In this document: piece after piece, positions 22,901-35,646 of the stretch | How positions within the stretch are numbered: the stretch's first letter is position 1 | How the letters are laid out: the number at the start of each line of letters is the position of its first letter | Assembly (NCBI RefSeq): GCF_003614435.1 | Contig: NZ_CP025546.1 | Span: 2,666,001-2,730,000, forward strand | DNA length: 64,000 nt | From: Mycobacterium paragordonae | GTDB taxonomy: Bacteria > Actinomycetota > Actinomycetes > Mycobacteriales > Mycobacteriaceae | Direction of reading: 5' to 3' | Made by a program: the position numbers and the translations under genes | Notes under the pieces: model-generated | Seen by the model: the letters and a program-made list of their open reading frames with translations, nothing else | Database searches by the model: none | What the model was told of the DNA's origin: nothing

Positions 22901-23725
22901 TCAGCGCTTATCAGCGGTGAGCAGCAAGTACTCCCACTCCATGACACCGCTCGTCAGATATTCGTCGGCGAGTTCGACGAGCTGAGCGTCGAGTTCGGCG
23001 GCCAGCACCCGATTTCCGCCGATGTTCTCGTAGGCCTCGATCGTCGGGCCGTAGTTGTTCTTGAAGTAGTCGTGGACCTCCTGAGCGGTGTCGAACCGTG
23101 TTACCTCCAGCAACCCCCGCCCGCTGTCTACGCCAACCGCGCGACTTCCCAGCATCCCGGCGATGTACGCCTCGCGTCCCCACAACGCTGACGGCGGCAG
23201 GGCCGACGACAAGCTCGGCCGGTACGGCCGAATGGTCGCGAGCATGCGGCCGAAGAACCCCTCGTGGGTCCAGCTGATCAAGCCGATCGTCCCGCCTGGC
23301 CGACACACCCGGATGAGTTCGTCGGCGGCCTGTTGGTGATCGGGAGCGAACATCACCCCGATTGCCGAGATAACCGCGTCGAAAGTGTTGTCGCCGAACG
23401 GAAGTGCCTGGGCGTTGGCCTCCTGGTAGTGCAGGCTCAGACCCTCCGCCACCGCGCGTTCGCGGGAACGTTGCAGCAGCTCCGGGGTGAGGTCGGTGGA
23501 GGTGACGGTAGCGCCGGCCCTGGCCGCGGGCAGGGAAATGTTGCCGGACCCGGCTGCGACATCGAGCACTCTGACACCTGGTCCGATGCCCGCGGCGGCC
23601 ACCAGCAGAGGGCCCAGTGGTGCCATCACCTCTTCGGCCATCAGGGCGTAATCGCCGAGTGCCCACATGGCCCGGTGGGTGGCCGCGAGTGTCTGATCTG
23701 CGCAGAGTGCGGTATCGATTGTCAT
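22901..23725 (-). CDS. SAM-dependent methyltransferase (Rv1405c/Rv1403c-like)
   Basis: This 274-residue class I methyltransferase has motif I VLDVAAGSGNISL, the acidic TSTDLTPELL after strand 2, and the post-I LPFGDNTFDAVIS region. The ATG at 23725 has AAGGAG ahead of it. The frame stays open for over 100 codons further upstream across the fmt start, but that part is not conserved. In M. tuberculosis two related genes (Rv1403c, Rv1405c) flank the MarR gene; only one is present here. The methyl acceptor is unknown. Expression is probably controlled by the MarR protein through the motif at 23787-23807. Confidence 0.92.
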   Translation of the reverse strand: MTIDTALCADQTLAATHRAMWALGDYALMAEEVMAPLGPLLVAAAGIGPGVRVLDVAAGSGNISLPAARAGATVTSTDLTPELLQRSRERAVAEGLSLHYQEANAQALPFGDNTFDAVISAIGVMFAPDHQQAADELIRVCRPGGTIGLISWTHEGFFGRMLATIRPYRPSLSSALPPSALWGREAYIAGMLGSRAVGVDSGRGLLEVTRFDTAQEVHDYFKNNYGPTIEAYENIGGNRVLAAELDAQLVELADEYLTSGVMEWEYLLLTADKR

Positions 23726-23786
23726 AGCGGATCTCCTTATCGACGGAGCGACGATCTCATTTTGTTTCGTACAGACACAGTATGCA

Positions 23787-23807
23787 TAGGCAAGTTTGTA
23801 AGTGCCT
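23787..23807 (-). promoter_or_regulatory. Candidate MarR operator upstream of the methyltransferase
   Basis: AGGCA (23788-23792) and TGCCT (23803-23807) form a perfect 5-bp inverted repeat around a 10-bp spacer. The sequence TAGGCAAGTTTGTAAG resembles TAGGCAACAATTAAG upstream of the MarR gene. Location 60-80 bp before the methyltransferase start fits an operator. The same region must also carry the fmt promoter on the other strand. Confidence 0.45.
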
Positions 23808-23858
23808 GTGATTTCGCTGTCGGGCTGTCCGGCCCTCAAACAGGGAGGTTCATAGACT

Positions 23859-24797
23859 GTGCCGGTGCGCATCGTCTTCGCCGGAACCCCCGAGCCCGCG
23901 TTGCCCGCTCTGCGTCGTCTCATCGACTCGCCCCGCCATGAGGTCATTGCCGTGTTGACCCGGCCCGATGCGGCGTCCGGGCGGCGTGGCAGGCCGGAAC
24001 CGTCGCCGGTGGCGCGCGAGGCGCTGGATCGCGGCATCCCGGTGTTGCGCCCGGCGCGGCCCAACTCGCCGGAGTTCGTTGCCGAACTGGCGGCGCTGGC
24101 GCCGCAGTGCTGCGCGGTGGTGGCCTACGGCGCGCTCCTCGGCGATGCCCTGCTCGCTGTGCCCCCACACGGGTGGGTGAACCTGCACTTCTCGCTGCTG
24201 CCGGCCTGGCGCGGTGCGGCGCCGGTACAGGCCGCGATCGCCGCGGGCGACACCATCACCGGGGCCACCACCTTCCAGATCGAGCCCAGCCTGGACTCCG
24301 GACCGGTGTACGGCATCGTCACCGAGACCATCAGGCCGACCGACACGGCCGGCGACCTGCTGGCGCGACTCGCCGTGTCGGGCGCGGAGCTGCTGGCGGG
24401 CACCCTGGACGGGATCGCCGATCAGGCGTTGACCCCGCGCCCGCAACCCACCGACGGGGTCAGTCTGGCGCCCAAGATCACCGTTGAGCAGGCCCGGGTG
24501 CGCTGGGACCTGCCTGCACAGGTGGTCGAGCGGCGGATCCGCGCCGTCACGCCGAACCCGGGCGCCTGGACCCTCATCGGCGACATACGCGTGAAAGTTG
24601 GCCCGGTGCAATTGGATTCGGACGCGCCCGAGTCGTTGCAGCCCGGCGCGATTCAGGTCGACCGCAAGAGCGTGTGGGTAGGCACCGCGTCGCAACCGGT
24701 CCGGCTGGGCCAGATACAGCCGCCCGGGAAGAAGCCGATGAACGCCGCCGACTGGGCGCGGGGTGCTCGGCTCGACCCGGAGATCCGGGCATCATGA
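23859..24797 (+). CDS. fmt: Methionyl-tRNA formyltransferase
   Basis: Fmt formylates initiator Met-tRNA using 10-formyl-tetrahydrofolate. The 312-residue protein starts at GTG 23859 after CAGGGAGG. It shows the N-terminal [12 protein letters not shown] motif, the active-site [17 protein letters not shown] (the HxSLLPxxRG signature of formyltransferases), and a C-terminal OB-like domain containing [12 protein letters not shown]. The family's HPSLLP has Phe in place of Pro here, as in other actinobacteria. The stop overlaps the rsmB start by 4 nt. Confidence 0.97.
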   Translation: MPVRIVFAGTPEPALPALRRLIDSPRHEVIAVLTRPDAASGRRGRPEPSPVAREALDRGIPVLRPARPNSPEFVAELAALAPQCCAVVAYGALLGDALLAVPPHGWVNLHFSLLPAWRGAAPVQAAIAAGDTITGATTFQIEPSLDSGPVYGIVTETIRPTDTAGDLLARLAVSGAELLAGTLDGIADQALTPRPQPTDGVSLAPKITVEQARVRWDLPAQVVERRIRAVTPNPGAWTLIGDIRVKVGPVQLDSDAPESLQPGAIQVDRKSVWVGTASQPVRLGQIQPPGKKPMNAADWARGARLDPEIRAS

Positions 24798-26218
24798 GCC
24801 AGGACCGGCCCTACCGAAAGCGACCCGATCGCAAACCCCAGAAGCCTCAATACCGACCGCGCCGCAAGCCCCTGGACCCCGCGCGCCGGGCCGCGTTCGA
24901 CGCACTGCGCGCGGTCAGCGAGCGCAATGCCTACGCCAACCTGGTGTTGCCCGCGCTGCTGCGCGAACGCGAAATCACCGGCCGCGACGCCGCTTTCGCC
25001 ACCGAGCTCACTTACGGGACATGCCGCAGCGCCGGCCTGCTGGACGTGATCATCGGTGCCGCCGCGGGCCGGGCGCCGGACACCATCCATCCGGTGCTGC
25101 TCGACCTGCTGCGGCTGGGGGCTTATCAGCTGTTGCGCACCCGGGTGGACGCCCATGCCGCGGTTTCCACCACCGTGGACCAGGCGGGCATCGAATTAGA
25201 TTCGGCGCGAGCCGGTTTCGTCAACGGCGTGCTGCGCACCATCTCGGGCCGGGACGAGCAGTCCTGGGTGCAGGAGCTGGCACCCCGCAACGACCCGGTC
25301 GGCCATTCGGCCTTCGTGCACGCCCACCCACGCTGGATCGCCCAGGCCTTCGCCGACGCGCTCGGGGCCTCGGCCGGCGAACTGGACGCGGTGCTGGCCA
25401 GTGACGACGAACGTCCCCAGGTCCATCTGGCCGCCCGCCCCGGGGTGCTGACCGCCGCCGAGCTCGCCGAGACCGTGCACGGCACCGTCGGGCGGTACTC
25501 GCCCTACGCGGTGTACCTACCAGGAGGCGACCCGGGGCAGCTGGAACCGGTGCGCCAAGGGCAGGCGCTGGTGCAGGACGAGGGCAGCCAGTTGGTGGCC
25601 AGGGCGCTGACCCTGGCTCCGGTCGACGGCGACACCGGGCGTTGGCTGGACCTGTGTGCCGGGCCGGGCGGCAAGACCGCACTGCTGGCCGCCCTCGGCG
25701 CGCAAGTGGGAGCCACCGTGACCGCCGTGGAGCCCGCCGAGCATCGGGCAGACCTGGTCGTGGAGAACACCCGCGGGCTGCCGGTCGAGGTACTGCGGGT
25801 GGACGGGCGGGACTCCGGGCTGACGCCGGGCTTCGACCGCGTTCTGGTCGATGTGCCCTGCACGGGGCTGGGTGCGCTGCGCCGCAGGCCGGAGGCACGC
25901 TGGCGCCGGCAGCCGTCCGACGTGCCCGCCCTGGCCAGGCTGCAACGCGAACTGCTGGGTGCCGCGATCTCGCTCACCCGGCCGGGTGGGGTGGTGCTGT
26001 ACGCGACCTGCTCGTCGCACCTCGCCGAGACAGTAGGAGTGGTCGCCGACGCGCTGCGCCGCCACCCGGTCGCGGCATTGGACACCCGGCCGCTGTTCGA
26101 ACCGGTGGACGGACTGGACGTCGGGTTGGGAGAAGGCCCCTACGTGCAGTTGTGGCCGCACCGGCACGGCACCGACGCCATGTTCGCGGCTGCCCTGCGC
26201 CGGTTGCCGGAGGATTAG
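24794..26218 (+). CDS. rsmB: 16S rRNA m5C967 methyltransferase (RsmB/Fmu/Sun)
   Basis: RsmB methylates a cytosine of 16S rRNA. The protein is 474 residues from the ATG at 24794, which overlaps the fmt stop as ATGA; the frame is open further upstream but that portion is inside fmt. A basic N-terminal tail ([19 protein letters not shown]) precedes a NusB-like RNA-binding domain (about 35-170). The methyltransferase domain has the SAM motif [16 protein letters not shown], the [18 protein letters not shown] loop and the catalytic ATCS Cys. The fmt-rsmB-rpe order is conserved in mycobacteria. Confidence 0.96.
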   Translation: MSQDRPYRKRPDRKPQKPQYRPRRKPLDPARRAAFDALRAVSERNAYANLVLPALLREREITGRDAAFATELTYGTCRSAGLLDVIIGAAAGRAPDTIHPVLLDLLRLGAYQLLRTRVDAHAAVSTTVDQAGIELDSARAGFVNGVLRTISGRDEQSWVQELAPRNDPVGHSAFVHAHPRWIAQAFADALGASAGELDAVLASDDERPQVHLAARPGVLTAAELAETVHGTVGRYSPYAVYLPGGDPGQLEPVRQGQALVQDEGSQLVARALTLAPVDGDTGRWLDLCAGPGGKTALLAALGAQVGATVTAVEPAEHRADLVVENTRGLPVEVLRVDGRDSGLTPGFDRVLVDVPCTGLGALRRRPEARWRRQPSDVPALARLQRELLGAAISLTRPGGVVLYATCSSHLAETVGVVADALRRHPVAALDTRPLFEPVDGLDVGLGEGPYVQLWPHRHGTDAMFAAALRRLPED

Positions 26219-26231
26219 TAGTCTGTCGCAC

Positions 26232-26924
26232 ATGCCTGGTACGGGGGGTCCGCTGATAGCGCCGTCGATCCTGGCGGCTGACTTCGCTCGGCTTGCCGAC
26301 GAAGCTGCCGCGGTGCACGGCGCCGACTGGTTGCACGTCGACGTGATGGACGGCCACTTCGTGCCGAACCTGACGATCGGTCTGCCCGTGGTGGAGAGCT
26401 TGCTGGCGGCCACCAGCATCCCGATGGACTGCCATCTGATGATCGACAACCCGGATCGCTGGGCGCCGCCCTACGCCGAGGCCGGCGCTTACAACGTCAC
26501 CTTCCACGCCGAAGCCACCGACAACCCCGTCGGGGTGGCCCGCGACATCCGGGCCGCCGGAGCAAAAGCCGGAATCAGCGTCAAGCCCGGTACCCCGCTC
26601 GAGCCGTACCTGGAAATCCTGCCCCAGTTCGACACACTGCTCATCATGTCCGTCGAGCCCGGTTTCGGCGGTCAGAGCTTCATCCCGGAGGTGCTGAGCA
26701 AGGTGCGTACGGTCCGCAAGCTGGTCGACGCGGGGGAGCTGACGATCCTGGTCGAAATCGACGGCGGCATCAACGAGGACACCATCGAGGAGGCCGCCGA
26801 AGCCGGTGTCGACTGCTTCGTGGCGGGATCCTCGGTCTACGGTGCGCAGGACCCGGCCGCCGCGGTCCAGGCGCTGCGCCGCCAGGCCGGCGCGGCGTCG
26901 CACCACCTGGGGTACCGGTCATGA
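26232..26924 (+). CDS. rpe: Ribulose-phosphate 3-epimerase
   Basis: Rpe interconverts ribulose 5-phosphate and xylulose 5-phosphate in the pentose phosphate pathway. It also balances the ribulose 5-phosphate used by RibBA downstream. The 230-residue TIM barrel has the signature [20 protein letters not shown] with metal-binding His and Asp, [15 protein letters not shown] and VEIDGGI with the second catalytic Asp. The first ATG (26232) gives the expected SIL-ADF start region. The stop overlaps the ribD ATG by 4 nt. Confidence 0.97.
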   Translation: MPGTGGPLIAPSILAADFARLADEAAAVHGADWLHVDVMDGHFVPNLTIGLPVVESLLAATSIPMDCHLMIDNPDRWAPPYAEAGAYNVTFHAEATDNPVGVARDIRAAGAKAGISVKPGTPLEPYLEILPQFDTLLIMSVEPGFGGQSFIPEVLSKVRTVRKLVDAGELTILVEIDGGINEDTIEEAAEAGVDCFVAGSSVYGAQDPAAAVQALRRQAGAASHHLGYRS

Positions 26925-27952
26925 CCGGCCCGAACGTTCCGGAGCAGGTCAAAAGCATCGAAGAGGCCATGAAGCTGGCCATCGAACACTCCTACCAGGT
27001 CAAGGGCACCACCTACCCGAACCCGCCGGTAGGCGCGGTGATCGTGGATCAGGAAGGCCGGGTTGTGGGCGTCGGCGCCACCCAGCCCGCCGGTGGCGAC
27101 CACGCCGAGGTCATCGCGTTGCGCCGGGCCGGCGGTCTGGCCGCCGGCGGGATCGCGGTGATCACCATGGAGCCGTGCAACCACTACGGCAAGACGCCGC
27201 CGTGCGTCAATGCGCTCATCGAGGCCCGGGTGGGGACGGTGATCTACGCCCTCAACGACCCCAACGGCATCGCCGGCGGCGGGGCCGGCCGGCTGAATGC
27301 GGCGGGTGTGCAGGTGCGGTCGGGCATCATGGCCGACCAGGTGGCGGCCGGTCCGCTGCGGGAGTGGCTGCACAAGCAGCGCACCGGCTATCCGCACGTG
27401 ACGTGGAAGTACGCGACCAGCATCGACGGTCGCAGCGCCGCGGCCGACGGGTCGAGCCAGTGGATATCCAGCGAGGCCGCCCGCGCAGACCTGCACCGTC
27501 GCCGGGCGATCGCGGACGCGATCGTGGTCGGCACCGGCACCGTCCTCGCCGACAACCCCACTCTGACCGCCCGGCGGCCGGACGGCTCGTTGTCGCCGCA
27601 GCAGCCGCTGCGGGTGGTGGTCGGCAGACGCGAAATCCCGCCGGAAGCCAACGTGCTGAACGACGATTCGCGCACCATGGTGATTCGCACCCACGAACCC
27701 GTCGAGGTGCTCCGGGCGCTCGCGGACCGCACCGACGTCCTGCTGGAAGGCGGCCCCACGCTGGCCGGGGCGTTCCTGCGGGCCGGGGCGATCAACCGGA
27801 TCCTGGCCTACGTCGCGCCGATCCTGCTGGGTGGTCCGGTGACCGCCGTCGACGACGTCGGCGTGTCCAGCATGGCGCACGCGTTGCGCTGGCAGTTCGA
27901 CAGCGTCGAGCAGGTCGGACCGGACCTGCTGCTCAGCCTGGTGGCTCGCTAG
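26921..27952 (+). CDS. ribD: Bifunctional riboflavin deaminase/reductase (RibD/RibG)
   Basis: RibD deaminates and then reduces the pyrimidine intermediate of riboflavin synthesis. The N-terminal cytidine-deaminase-like domain (about 10-150) has the zinc signature HAE with [11 protein letters not shown]. The C-terminal reductase domain (about 155-343) shows [23 protein letters not shown] and an NADPH-binding [13 protein letters not shown] motif. It is 343 residues, near the family length. It is coupled to rpe by ATGA. The last 20 nt overlap the 3' end of the convergent P55 transporter gene. Confidence 0.96.
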   Translation: MTGPNVPEQVKSIEEAMKLAIEHSYQVKGTTYPNPPVGAVIVDQEGRVVGVGATQPAGGDHAEVIALRRAGGLAAGGIAVITMEPCNHYGKTPPCVNALIEARVGTVIYALNDPNGIAGGGAGRLNAAGVQVRSGIMADQVAAGPLREWLHKQRTGYPHVTWKYATSIDGRSAAADGSSQWISSEAARADLHRRRAIADAIVVGTGTVLADNPTLTARRPDGSLSPQQPLRVVVGRREIPPEANVLNDDSRTMVIRTHEPVEVLRALADRTDVLLEGGPTLAGAFLRAGAINRILAYVAPILLGGPVTAVDDVGVSSMAHALRWQFDSVEQVGPDLLLSLVAR

Positions 27953-29576
27953 CGGGTTCCCGAACCGGCTGAGGTGCTTGCGGCTCCTGGGCCGGTTGCG
28001 CCGGGACTTCCTGCTCGTCGGCGTGCTCGTGGCGGCCGCCGATCAGCAGCCCGAGCAGCGCACCCACCACGCAGATCACCACGGTGACCTCGAAGATGTC
28101 GCCGTACATATCGGCGAACGCCTGCAGATACTGCTTCCCCTGAATGCTGACGCGCTCCAGAACGCTGGCGTCCGGGGGAATGGTCGCCGAGAGGTGAGAC
28201 AGGTTCTGGTTGAACCGGTACAGCCCCCACGCGCTCAATGCCGCTACGCCGATCAACATGCCGGTCATCCGCGCGACCACCACTGCCGCCGAGGCGATGC
28301 CGTGCTGGGCCGAGGGCACCACCCGCAGCGCCGCCGACGACAGCGGCCCGATCACCAGACCGAGGCCCAGGCCCGCGACCAGCAGGTCGGTGTGCACCGC
28401 CGGCAGCATCAGCCCGAGAATGTCGTGCTTGCGCTGCATCAGGTCGCCGCGCCAGTGCGAAATCAGCCAGTAGCCGGCGCCCGCGATCAGCATCCCGGCA
28501 AAGGCCACGACCCGGTCACCCGCCCTGGTGGCGATCCACCCACCGAGGACCGCGCCGATCGGCAGTGCGATCAGGAACCACAGCAGCAGACCCGCCGCCT
28601 GATTCTGGTCCATCTGCAGCACGCCCTGGCCGAACAGCTCCACGTTCACCAGCGTCACCATCAAGGCGGCCCCGGCGCAGACCGAGGTGCCCAGCGCGGA
28701 CAGGAACGGACGGAAGTGCACACCCGCCGGTTCGATGAGCCGGGTGCGGGCGAAACGCTCCCAGGCGAAGAATGCCACCGCGGCGAGCACCGCACCGATG
28801 ACCAGCGGCAACCCGTAACTCGGCAACACCTGCTTGCCGTCCGGGTTCGGGTTGTACAGGCCGATCACCGCCAGACCCAACGCCAGTGCGAGCAGCAGAC
28901 CGCCGGTGATGTCGATCTTCTCCGGCGATTCGCTGCGATCGTGCGAGGGCAGGCTGAAATGAATCATCACCATGGCGATGAGGGTCAACGGGACGTTGAT
29001 CCAGAACACGTGGCGCCAGTCGTGGAACAAAAAGACGATGAAGATGCCGTACAGCGGGCCCAGCACGCTGCCCAGTTCCTGTGCGGCGCCGATGCCGCCG
29101 AGGACGCCGGCGCGGTTGCGCTCCGACCACAGGTCGGCACCCAGCGCCAACGTCACCGGCAACAGGGCGCCGCTGGCGATGCCCTGGATGGTGCGGCCCA
29201 CGATCAGCACGTGGAATGCCCGGTTCGGGTCGGGGGACAGCAGGATGTAGTCGCCGGCCTCGATCGTCCAGTTGCCGATCTGCACCGACAACGCGGTCAC
29301 CACGGAGCCGACGATGAACATGAGCAGGCTGGCCTGCAGCACGAACTTGCGACCGAACCGGTCGGAGGCGCGGCCCAGCAGCGGCATCGCGGCGATGTAG
29401 CCGAGCAGGTACATCGTCACGATCCAGGTGATCCGCTGCAGCTGGTTCACCGGGATGCCGACGCTGTTCATGATGTCGCGCATGATCGTGACCACGACAT
29501 AGGTGTCGAGGGCACCGAGCAGCACCGCCAGGCTGCCCGCACTGATTGCGATCCGTCGTCCTCCCCGCATGGTCAT
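27933..29576 (-). CDS. P55-type major facilitator efflux pump (Rv1410c-like)
   Basis: P55 is a 14-helix MFS transporter of the DHA2 type that works with the lipoprotein LprG in exporting lipids and in drug tolerance. The 547-residue protein has [18 protein letters not shown] in helix 1, the MFS loop [14 protein letters not shown] after helix 2, and many hydrophobic segments through residue 520. A hydrophilic Glu/Pro/Gln-rich tail (about 518-547) is longer than in M. tuberculosis. The ATG overlaps the lprG stop (TGATG), confirming a coupled lprG-P55 operon. The 3' end overlaps ribD convergently. Confidence 0.96.
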   Translation of the reverse strand: MTMRGGRRIAISAGSLAVLLGALDTYVVVTIMRDIMNSVGIPVNQLQRITWIVTMYLLGYIAAMPLLGRASDRFGRKFVLQASLLMFIVGSVVTALSVQIGNWTIEAGDYILLSPDPNRAFHVLIVGRTIQGIASGALLPVTLALGADLWSERNRAGVLGGIGAAQELGSVLGPLYGIFIVFLFHDWRHVFWINVPLTLIAMVMIHFSLPSHDRSESPEKIDITGGLLLALALGLAVIGLYNPNPDGKQVLPSYGLPLVIGAVLAAVAFFAWERFARTRLIEPAGVHFRPFLSALGTSVCAGAALMVTLVNVELFGQGVLQMDQNQAAGLLLWFLIALPIGAVLGGWIATRAGDRVVAFAGMLIAGAGYWLISHWRGDLMQRKHDILGLMLPAVHTDLLVAGLGLGLVIGPLSSAALRVVPSAQHGIASAAVVVARMTGMLIGVAALSAWGLYRFNQNLSHLSATIPPDASVLERVSIQGKQYLQAFADMYGDIFEVTVVICVVGALLGLLIGGRHEHADEQEVPAQPAQEPQAPQPVREPASEPPG

Positions 29577-30295
29577 CAGCTCAGCGGGGGCTTGGTGACC
29601 TGGACCTGCTGGCCCCAGTTGGACAGGGTCATCTGCACCGAGTTCCCGGTACCGCGCTCCAGCTTCGCCTGCACCAGCTGGTGATCACCGCCGTCCTGAA
29701 CCCAGATGGTCGTCGGCACCGGGTCCGACGCGCTGAACGGCGGTGCGATCGCGTTCACGGCCTGGGGTGTCGTCTTCCCGGTGATCCTGACGGTGTTCTG
29801 GCCGTTGATGTTCTCGCGCCCATCGGCCTTCGCCTCGCTGAAGTTCGCCAGGATGTTGGCCACGCCTTTGTCCTGGCTCAGGATCTGCGAGGGGTCGTAG
29901 ACGTCCGAGGCCTTGCCGAAGTCGCTCCACTTGTTCGGGGTGAGCGTGGCGTAGAGGATTCCGTCGATCACCACGAAGTCCGCGTCGATGTCGGAGCCGG
30001 CGAACGTCAGCTTGACGTTGCCCTTGGCGGCCGTGGGCTCGGTGTTGAGGTCACCGGTCAGTGTCTTGATGGACAGGCCGGGAATCTTGCCGTTCACCGT
30101 CAGGACAATGTGCGCGCTCTTGACGGCCTTGCTGGCTTCGGTGGCCTGGGTGACCAGCGTCTGGGTGGCTTTGGCGTCCGGAAGTGGTCCGCCGCTGTCT
30201 TTCTTTTTGATCGAGCACCCTGCGGCGAACGTGATCGCGACGACCAGCGCAGCCAGGACAGCCAGAAGGCGGCGGGATTTTTGCATACCCTGCAT
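29576..30295 (-). CDS. lprG: Lipoprotein LprG, lipid carrier
   Basis: LprG is a periplasmic lipoprotein that binds triacylated lipids such as triacylglycerol and lipoarabinomannan precursors in a large pocket. With P55 it moves them to the outer envelope. The start is placed at 30295 (239 residues, MQGMQKS); a second ATG at 30286 is equally possible. A signal peptide ends in the lipobox FAAGC with Cys27 as the lipidation site. Then [29 protein letters not shown] and the conserved [16 protein letters not shown] terminus match the LprG family. The frame remains open upstream through ribE but is not coding there. Confidence 0.96.
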   Translation of the reverse strand: MQGMQKSRRLLAVLAALVVAITFAAGCSIKKKDSGGPLPDAKATQTLVTQATEASKAVKSAHIVLTVNGKIPGLSIKTLTGDLNTEPTAAKGNVKLTFAGSDIDADFVVIDGILYATLTPNKWSDFGKASDVYDPSQILSQDKGVANILANFSEAKADGRENINGQNTVRITGKTTPQAVNAIAPPFSASDPVPTTIWVQDGGDHQLVQAKLERGTGNSVQMTLSNWGQQVQVTKPPLS

Positions 30296-30370
30296 CGTAG
30301 AGGGTGCCCCTGACCCGGCCGGGGAACCAGGCGGGTGCAGGGGCGTCAGGACACTCATTAACCTGGTGCG

Positions 30371-30976
30371 ATGTTCACCGGAATTGTCGAGGAACTCGGA
30401 GAGGTGACCGGCCGCGACGCCCTGGCCGACGCCTCGCGACTGATCATCCGCGGTCCCACGGTTACCTCCGATGCCGGCCACGGGGACTCGATCGCCGTCA
30501 ACGGGGTCTGCCTGACGGTCGTGGAGGTATTGCCGGACGGCCAGTTCAGCGCGGACGTCATGGCCGAGACACTCAACCGGTCGAACCTGGGCGAGCTGCG
30601 CCCGGGCAGCCGGGTGAACCTGGAGCGTGCGGCGGCGATCAACAGCCGGCTGGGTGGGCACATCGTGCAGGGCCATGTCGACGGCACGGGGGAGATCGTC
30701 GCCCGCACCCCCTCCGAGCACTGGGAAGTGGTGCGGGTCGAGATGCCCGCCGCGGTGGCGCGTTACGTGGTGGAGAAGGGGTCGATCACGGTCGACGGCA
30801 TTTCGCTGACCATCTCCGGTCTGGGCGCCGAACCCCGGGACTGGTTCGAGGTCTCGTTGATCCCGACCACCCGCGAGCTGACCACGCTCGGTTCTGCGCC
30901 CGTCGGCACCCAGGTGAACCTCGAGGTGGATGTGATCGCGAAGTACGTGGAACGGCTCCTGCAAGCCGGGAGCTGA
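30371..30976 (+). CDS. ribE: Riboflavin synthase alpha chain
   Basis: This 201-residue enzyme dismutates two 6,7-dimethyl-8-ribityllumazine molecules to riboflavin. It is called ribC in M. tuberculosis (Rv1412). It has the two internally repeated beta-barrel halves: the first begins [12 protein letters not shown] and holds [13 protein letters not shown]; the second begins [16 protein letters not shown] and holds [12 protein letters not shown]. The start ATG is 75 bp from the divergent lprG start, so a bidirectional promoter is expected. ribBA follows after 93 bp. Confidence 0.97.
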   Translation: MFTGIVEELGEVTGRDALADASRLIIRGPTVTSDAGHGDSIAVNGVCLTVVEVLPDGQFSADVMAETLNRSNLGELRPGSRVNLERAAAINSRLGGHIVQGHVDGTGEIVARTPSEHWEVVRVEMPAAVARYVVEKGSITVDGISLTISGLGAEPRDWFEVSLIPTTRELTTLGSAPVGTQVNLEVDVIAKYVERLLQAGS

Positions 30977-31069
30977 CAGGTGCGGGTCCCGCTCAACGAG
31001 CACGGGCAATAACTACGGGCCTGCGGTGGTTCATACTTGAGAGCAACAGCAGCCAGGTGAGGAAACAAG

Positions 31070-33289
<2,220 letters not shown>

Positions 33290-33290
<1 letters not shown>

Positions 33291-33946
33291 TGGCACGCCG
33301 CCGGCAACGCCGGGCTCTGGTCGTGCCCGGTCTCGCGGCCTTGATGCTGGTCGGCTGCACGCATTCGGTCGACGGGCACGCCATGCGAGCGTCAGGCCAG
33401 TCAGCCCGCGCGGCGTCGGCTCGCGACCTGCTGCTCCGCAACGGGGATGAAACGCCTTGGGGGCCAGCCAGTGCGGCCCCCGTAAGCGACAACCATTTCA
33501 CCAGTGTCCGGCCGAAAGAATGCGCGGCGGCCTTGCTCTTCCGGGGATCACCGCTGCGGCCGTCGGATGCCGCGGACTACGCCGAGTCGGCCTACCCGTT
33601 CGGCGCCCCGGCGATGTATGCCGAGTCGATCAGCGTGTACGACTACGAACTGAACCCCTACGGAGTGGCCTGGCGGGCATTCAGCGAGGTCTCCGACTGC
33701 CGGGGCGACGCGGTCGGGCAGAGCCCGCGCGGTGACTTCGAACCCATGCGGGTCACCGAGTTCGGCGCGCCGCAGGACGACGTGATGACCTGGAGTATGG
33801 GGCGCCCGGACTGGACCTGCAGCTACGGTGTGGCCGCCGTGCCCAAGGTCGTGCTGGTGATCGCGGCGTGCAATTCCTCGCCAGATTTCCCGATGGCCGA
33901 GTGGGCGGCAAAACGCAAGGCGCAGTTGAACAGTCGCGCCATCTAG
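33290..33946 (+). CDS. lprH: Lipoprotein LprH-like
   Basis: The 218-residue protein starts at the ATG of a TGATG overlap with the preceding gene. A very basic n-region (MARRRQRR), a hydrophobic core and lipobox LVGC with Cys23 mark it as a secreted lipoprotein. The mature part has four Cys residues, likely two disulfides, and no recognised catalytic motif. Position and size match LprH (Rv1418) of M. tuberculosis. The stop TAG overlaps by 3-4 nt the stop of the convergent PE-protease gene within one CTAG. Function unknown. Confidence 0.88.
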
Positions 33947-35646
33947 CGATTGTAGAAAATCGTTCCCGCCGGTGTGCTGTAGGAGAAATAGATCGGCATC
34001 AGTTCAAAGGGAGTGTTGCCGGTATTCATACTCAAAAACCCGACGCGCGGCGCGTCGGACCCCGCGCCGACGGTCTGCTGATACAACAGCACGCCGCCGT
34101 CGTTGTAGACCGTCAGGTGGGTGCCGGCCGGTACCAACCCGTTGACAGCTCCGGTCCCCAGGTAGAAGGGCAGGAGACCCGACAGACCACCGGTATCGAC
34201 GTACGCGCTGAAGACCGGTAGCGGGGCGCCTCCGTTGACGCTCACCAGCAGGTTGGTGACCGGAGCGCCATTCGAGACGGCGAAGGCGGTGCCCGGGTTA
34301 GCGCCGAACTGAACGGATCCCGCGGGCTCGTTGATCAGGATGCCCTGGTTCAAGGTGCCCGGAAGTGCCTGTACCGGACCGGCAATGGGTGACCCGCCCA
34401 ACTGGTTTGCACCGATGCCGAGCACTGGCACCCCAGCTGACGTCGGGAGAATGGTGGTCACACCATTGACTGTCTGCGCTACCGACGTGATCACCCCGAT
34501 ATTGGTGGGCGCGGTGATGATCCCGTTTCCGAAATTCACTGTCGTCGCGTAAGTGTCATACGTCTCGGTGATTTGATTGGCGATATCGCCGTAGGTGATG
34601 CTGTACCCCGCGTGAGTGACCGGGCCCAGAGACGCGAAGTTCACAGCCTGCGGCGGGACGATCAGCCCCACCGACCCGGTGTCGAGAACCACCTGCGACA
34701 TCGGACCGCCACCGATGGACACGTTGACGTACGGCCGGTGCAGCTGCTGGTCCACCAGCACCGGAACGGCGGGAGCGCCGCCGGTAGCGCCGGTGGCTCC
34801 CGGTGCGCCCACGGTCGCGGCACCACCCGCGCCACCGGGACCGCCCGCCACCCCGCCGGGTCCGCCGGACACTCCTCCGGTGCCGCCCGCGCCGCCATCT
34901 CCGATCAGCCATCCGCCGCGACCACCGACACCGCCGGCGCCGCCGAGTGCCCCGCCCAGGCCGCCCGTTCCGCCGCCGCCGAACAACAGCGCGCTGCCGC
35001 CGGCGCCGCCGACGCTGAAAGGACCGCCGATGCCGCCCATTCCGCCGTTGCCGTAGAGCCAGCCCCCGGTGCCGCCGGTCCCGCCCGCGGCGCCGAAGCC
35101 GCCCATGCCGCCGGTGCCGCCCGTACCCAGCAACCCCGCCGGACCGCCGGCGCCGCCGACGACTCCGACAGCGATGCTGTCACCGCCGCGGCCGCCGTTT
35201 CCGAACAGCAGGCCACCGCCTCCGCCGGGCGTTCCAACCCCCTGTGCGTTGGTCGTGCCGCCGGCGCCGTCCCCGATCAGTGGCCGCCCCACCAGCACGT
35301 TGGTGGGCAGATTGATGATGTCAAGCAGGCCCTGCTCGATGCTCTGCGCCGACATATCACTGGCGGCGGCCGCCTCAGCGGCCGCGTACTGGCCCGCCGC
35401 CGCATTCAGCGCCCGCGCCAGCTCGCTCTGGAATGTCGTTGCCCGGGCGCTGAGCGCCTGGTAATCCAGGGCATGACCGGAGAACAGATCGGCAATCGCC
35501 CTGGACACCTCGTCGCCGGCCGCGGCCACCACCTCAGTGGTGGAAGCGGCGGCTGCCCGATTGGCGCTGCGAATCGCCGATTCGATGCCGGCGACATCGG
35601 CCGCCGCGCCCGTCACGATGTCCGGCACGACTGTAAGAAACGACAT
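33943..35646 (-). CDS. PE-family protein with Gly-rich linker and aspartic-protease domain (PecA-like)
   Basis: The 567-residue protein has three parts. The first (about 1-100) is a PE domain starting MSFLTVVPDIV, with Pro-Asp at 8-9 instead of Pro-Glu and YAAAE as a YxxxD/E secretion motif. The second (about 110-285) is a Gly/Ala-rich PGRS-like linker with GGTGG and GGAGG repeats. The third (about 300-567) is an aspartic-protease-like domain with DTGS at Asp322 and DTGG at Asp484. This layout matches M. tuberculosis PecA (PE_PGRS35) and PE_PGRS16, surface proteases that cleave PE-linked lipases. I use ATG 35646, preceded by GGGGGG. It replaces Rv1419 at this site. Confidence 0.93.
   Translation of the reverse strand: MSFLTVVPDIVTGAAADVAGIESAIRSANRAAAASTTEVVAAAGDEVSRAIADLFSGHALDYQALSARATTFQSELARALNAAAGQYAAAEAAAASDMSAQSIEQGLLDIINLPTNVLVGRPLIGDGAGGTTNAQGVGTPGGGGGLLFGNGGRGGDSIAVGVVGGAGGPAGLLGTGGTGGMGGFGAAGGTGGTGGWLYGNGGMGGIGGPFSVGGAGGSALLFGGGGTGGLGGALGGAGGVGGRGGWLIGDGGAGGTGGVSGGPGGVAGGPGGAGGAATVGAPGATGATGGAPAVPVLVDQQLHRPYVNVSIGGGPMSQVVLDTGSVGLIVPPQAVNFASLGPVTHAGYSITYGDIANQITETYDTYATTVNFGNGIITAPTNIGVITSVAQTVNGVTTILPTSAGVPVLGIGANQLGGSPIAGPVQALPGTLNQGILINEPAGSVQFGANPGTAFAVSNGAPVTNLLVSVNGGAPLPVFSAYVDTGGLSGLLPFYLGTGAVNGLVPAGTHLTVYNDGGVLLYQQTVGAGSDAPRVGFLSMNTGNTPFELMPIYFSYSTPAGTIFYNR

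Noticed and set aside
23726..24064. N-terminal extension of the methyltransferase
   Set aside because: The frame is open but overlaps the fmt start and is not methyltransferase-like; the ATG at 23725 has a perfect AAGGAG.
27978..29684. A 568-codon open frame antisense to the P55 transporter
   Set aside because: Composition is Gln/His/Arg-rich shadow coding; P55 on the minus strand has clear MFS motifs.
30977..31069. FMN riboswitch ahead of ribBA (also considered at 30296-30370 before ribE)
   Set aside because: Both gaps are under 100 bp and show no RFN-element-like helices.
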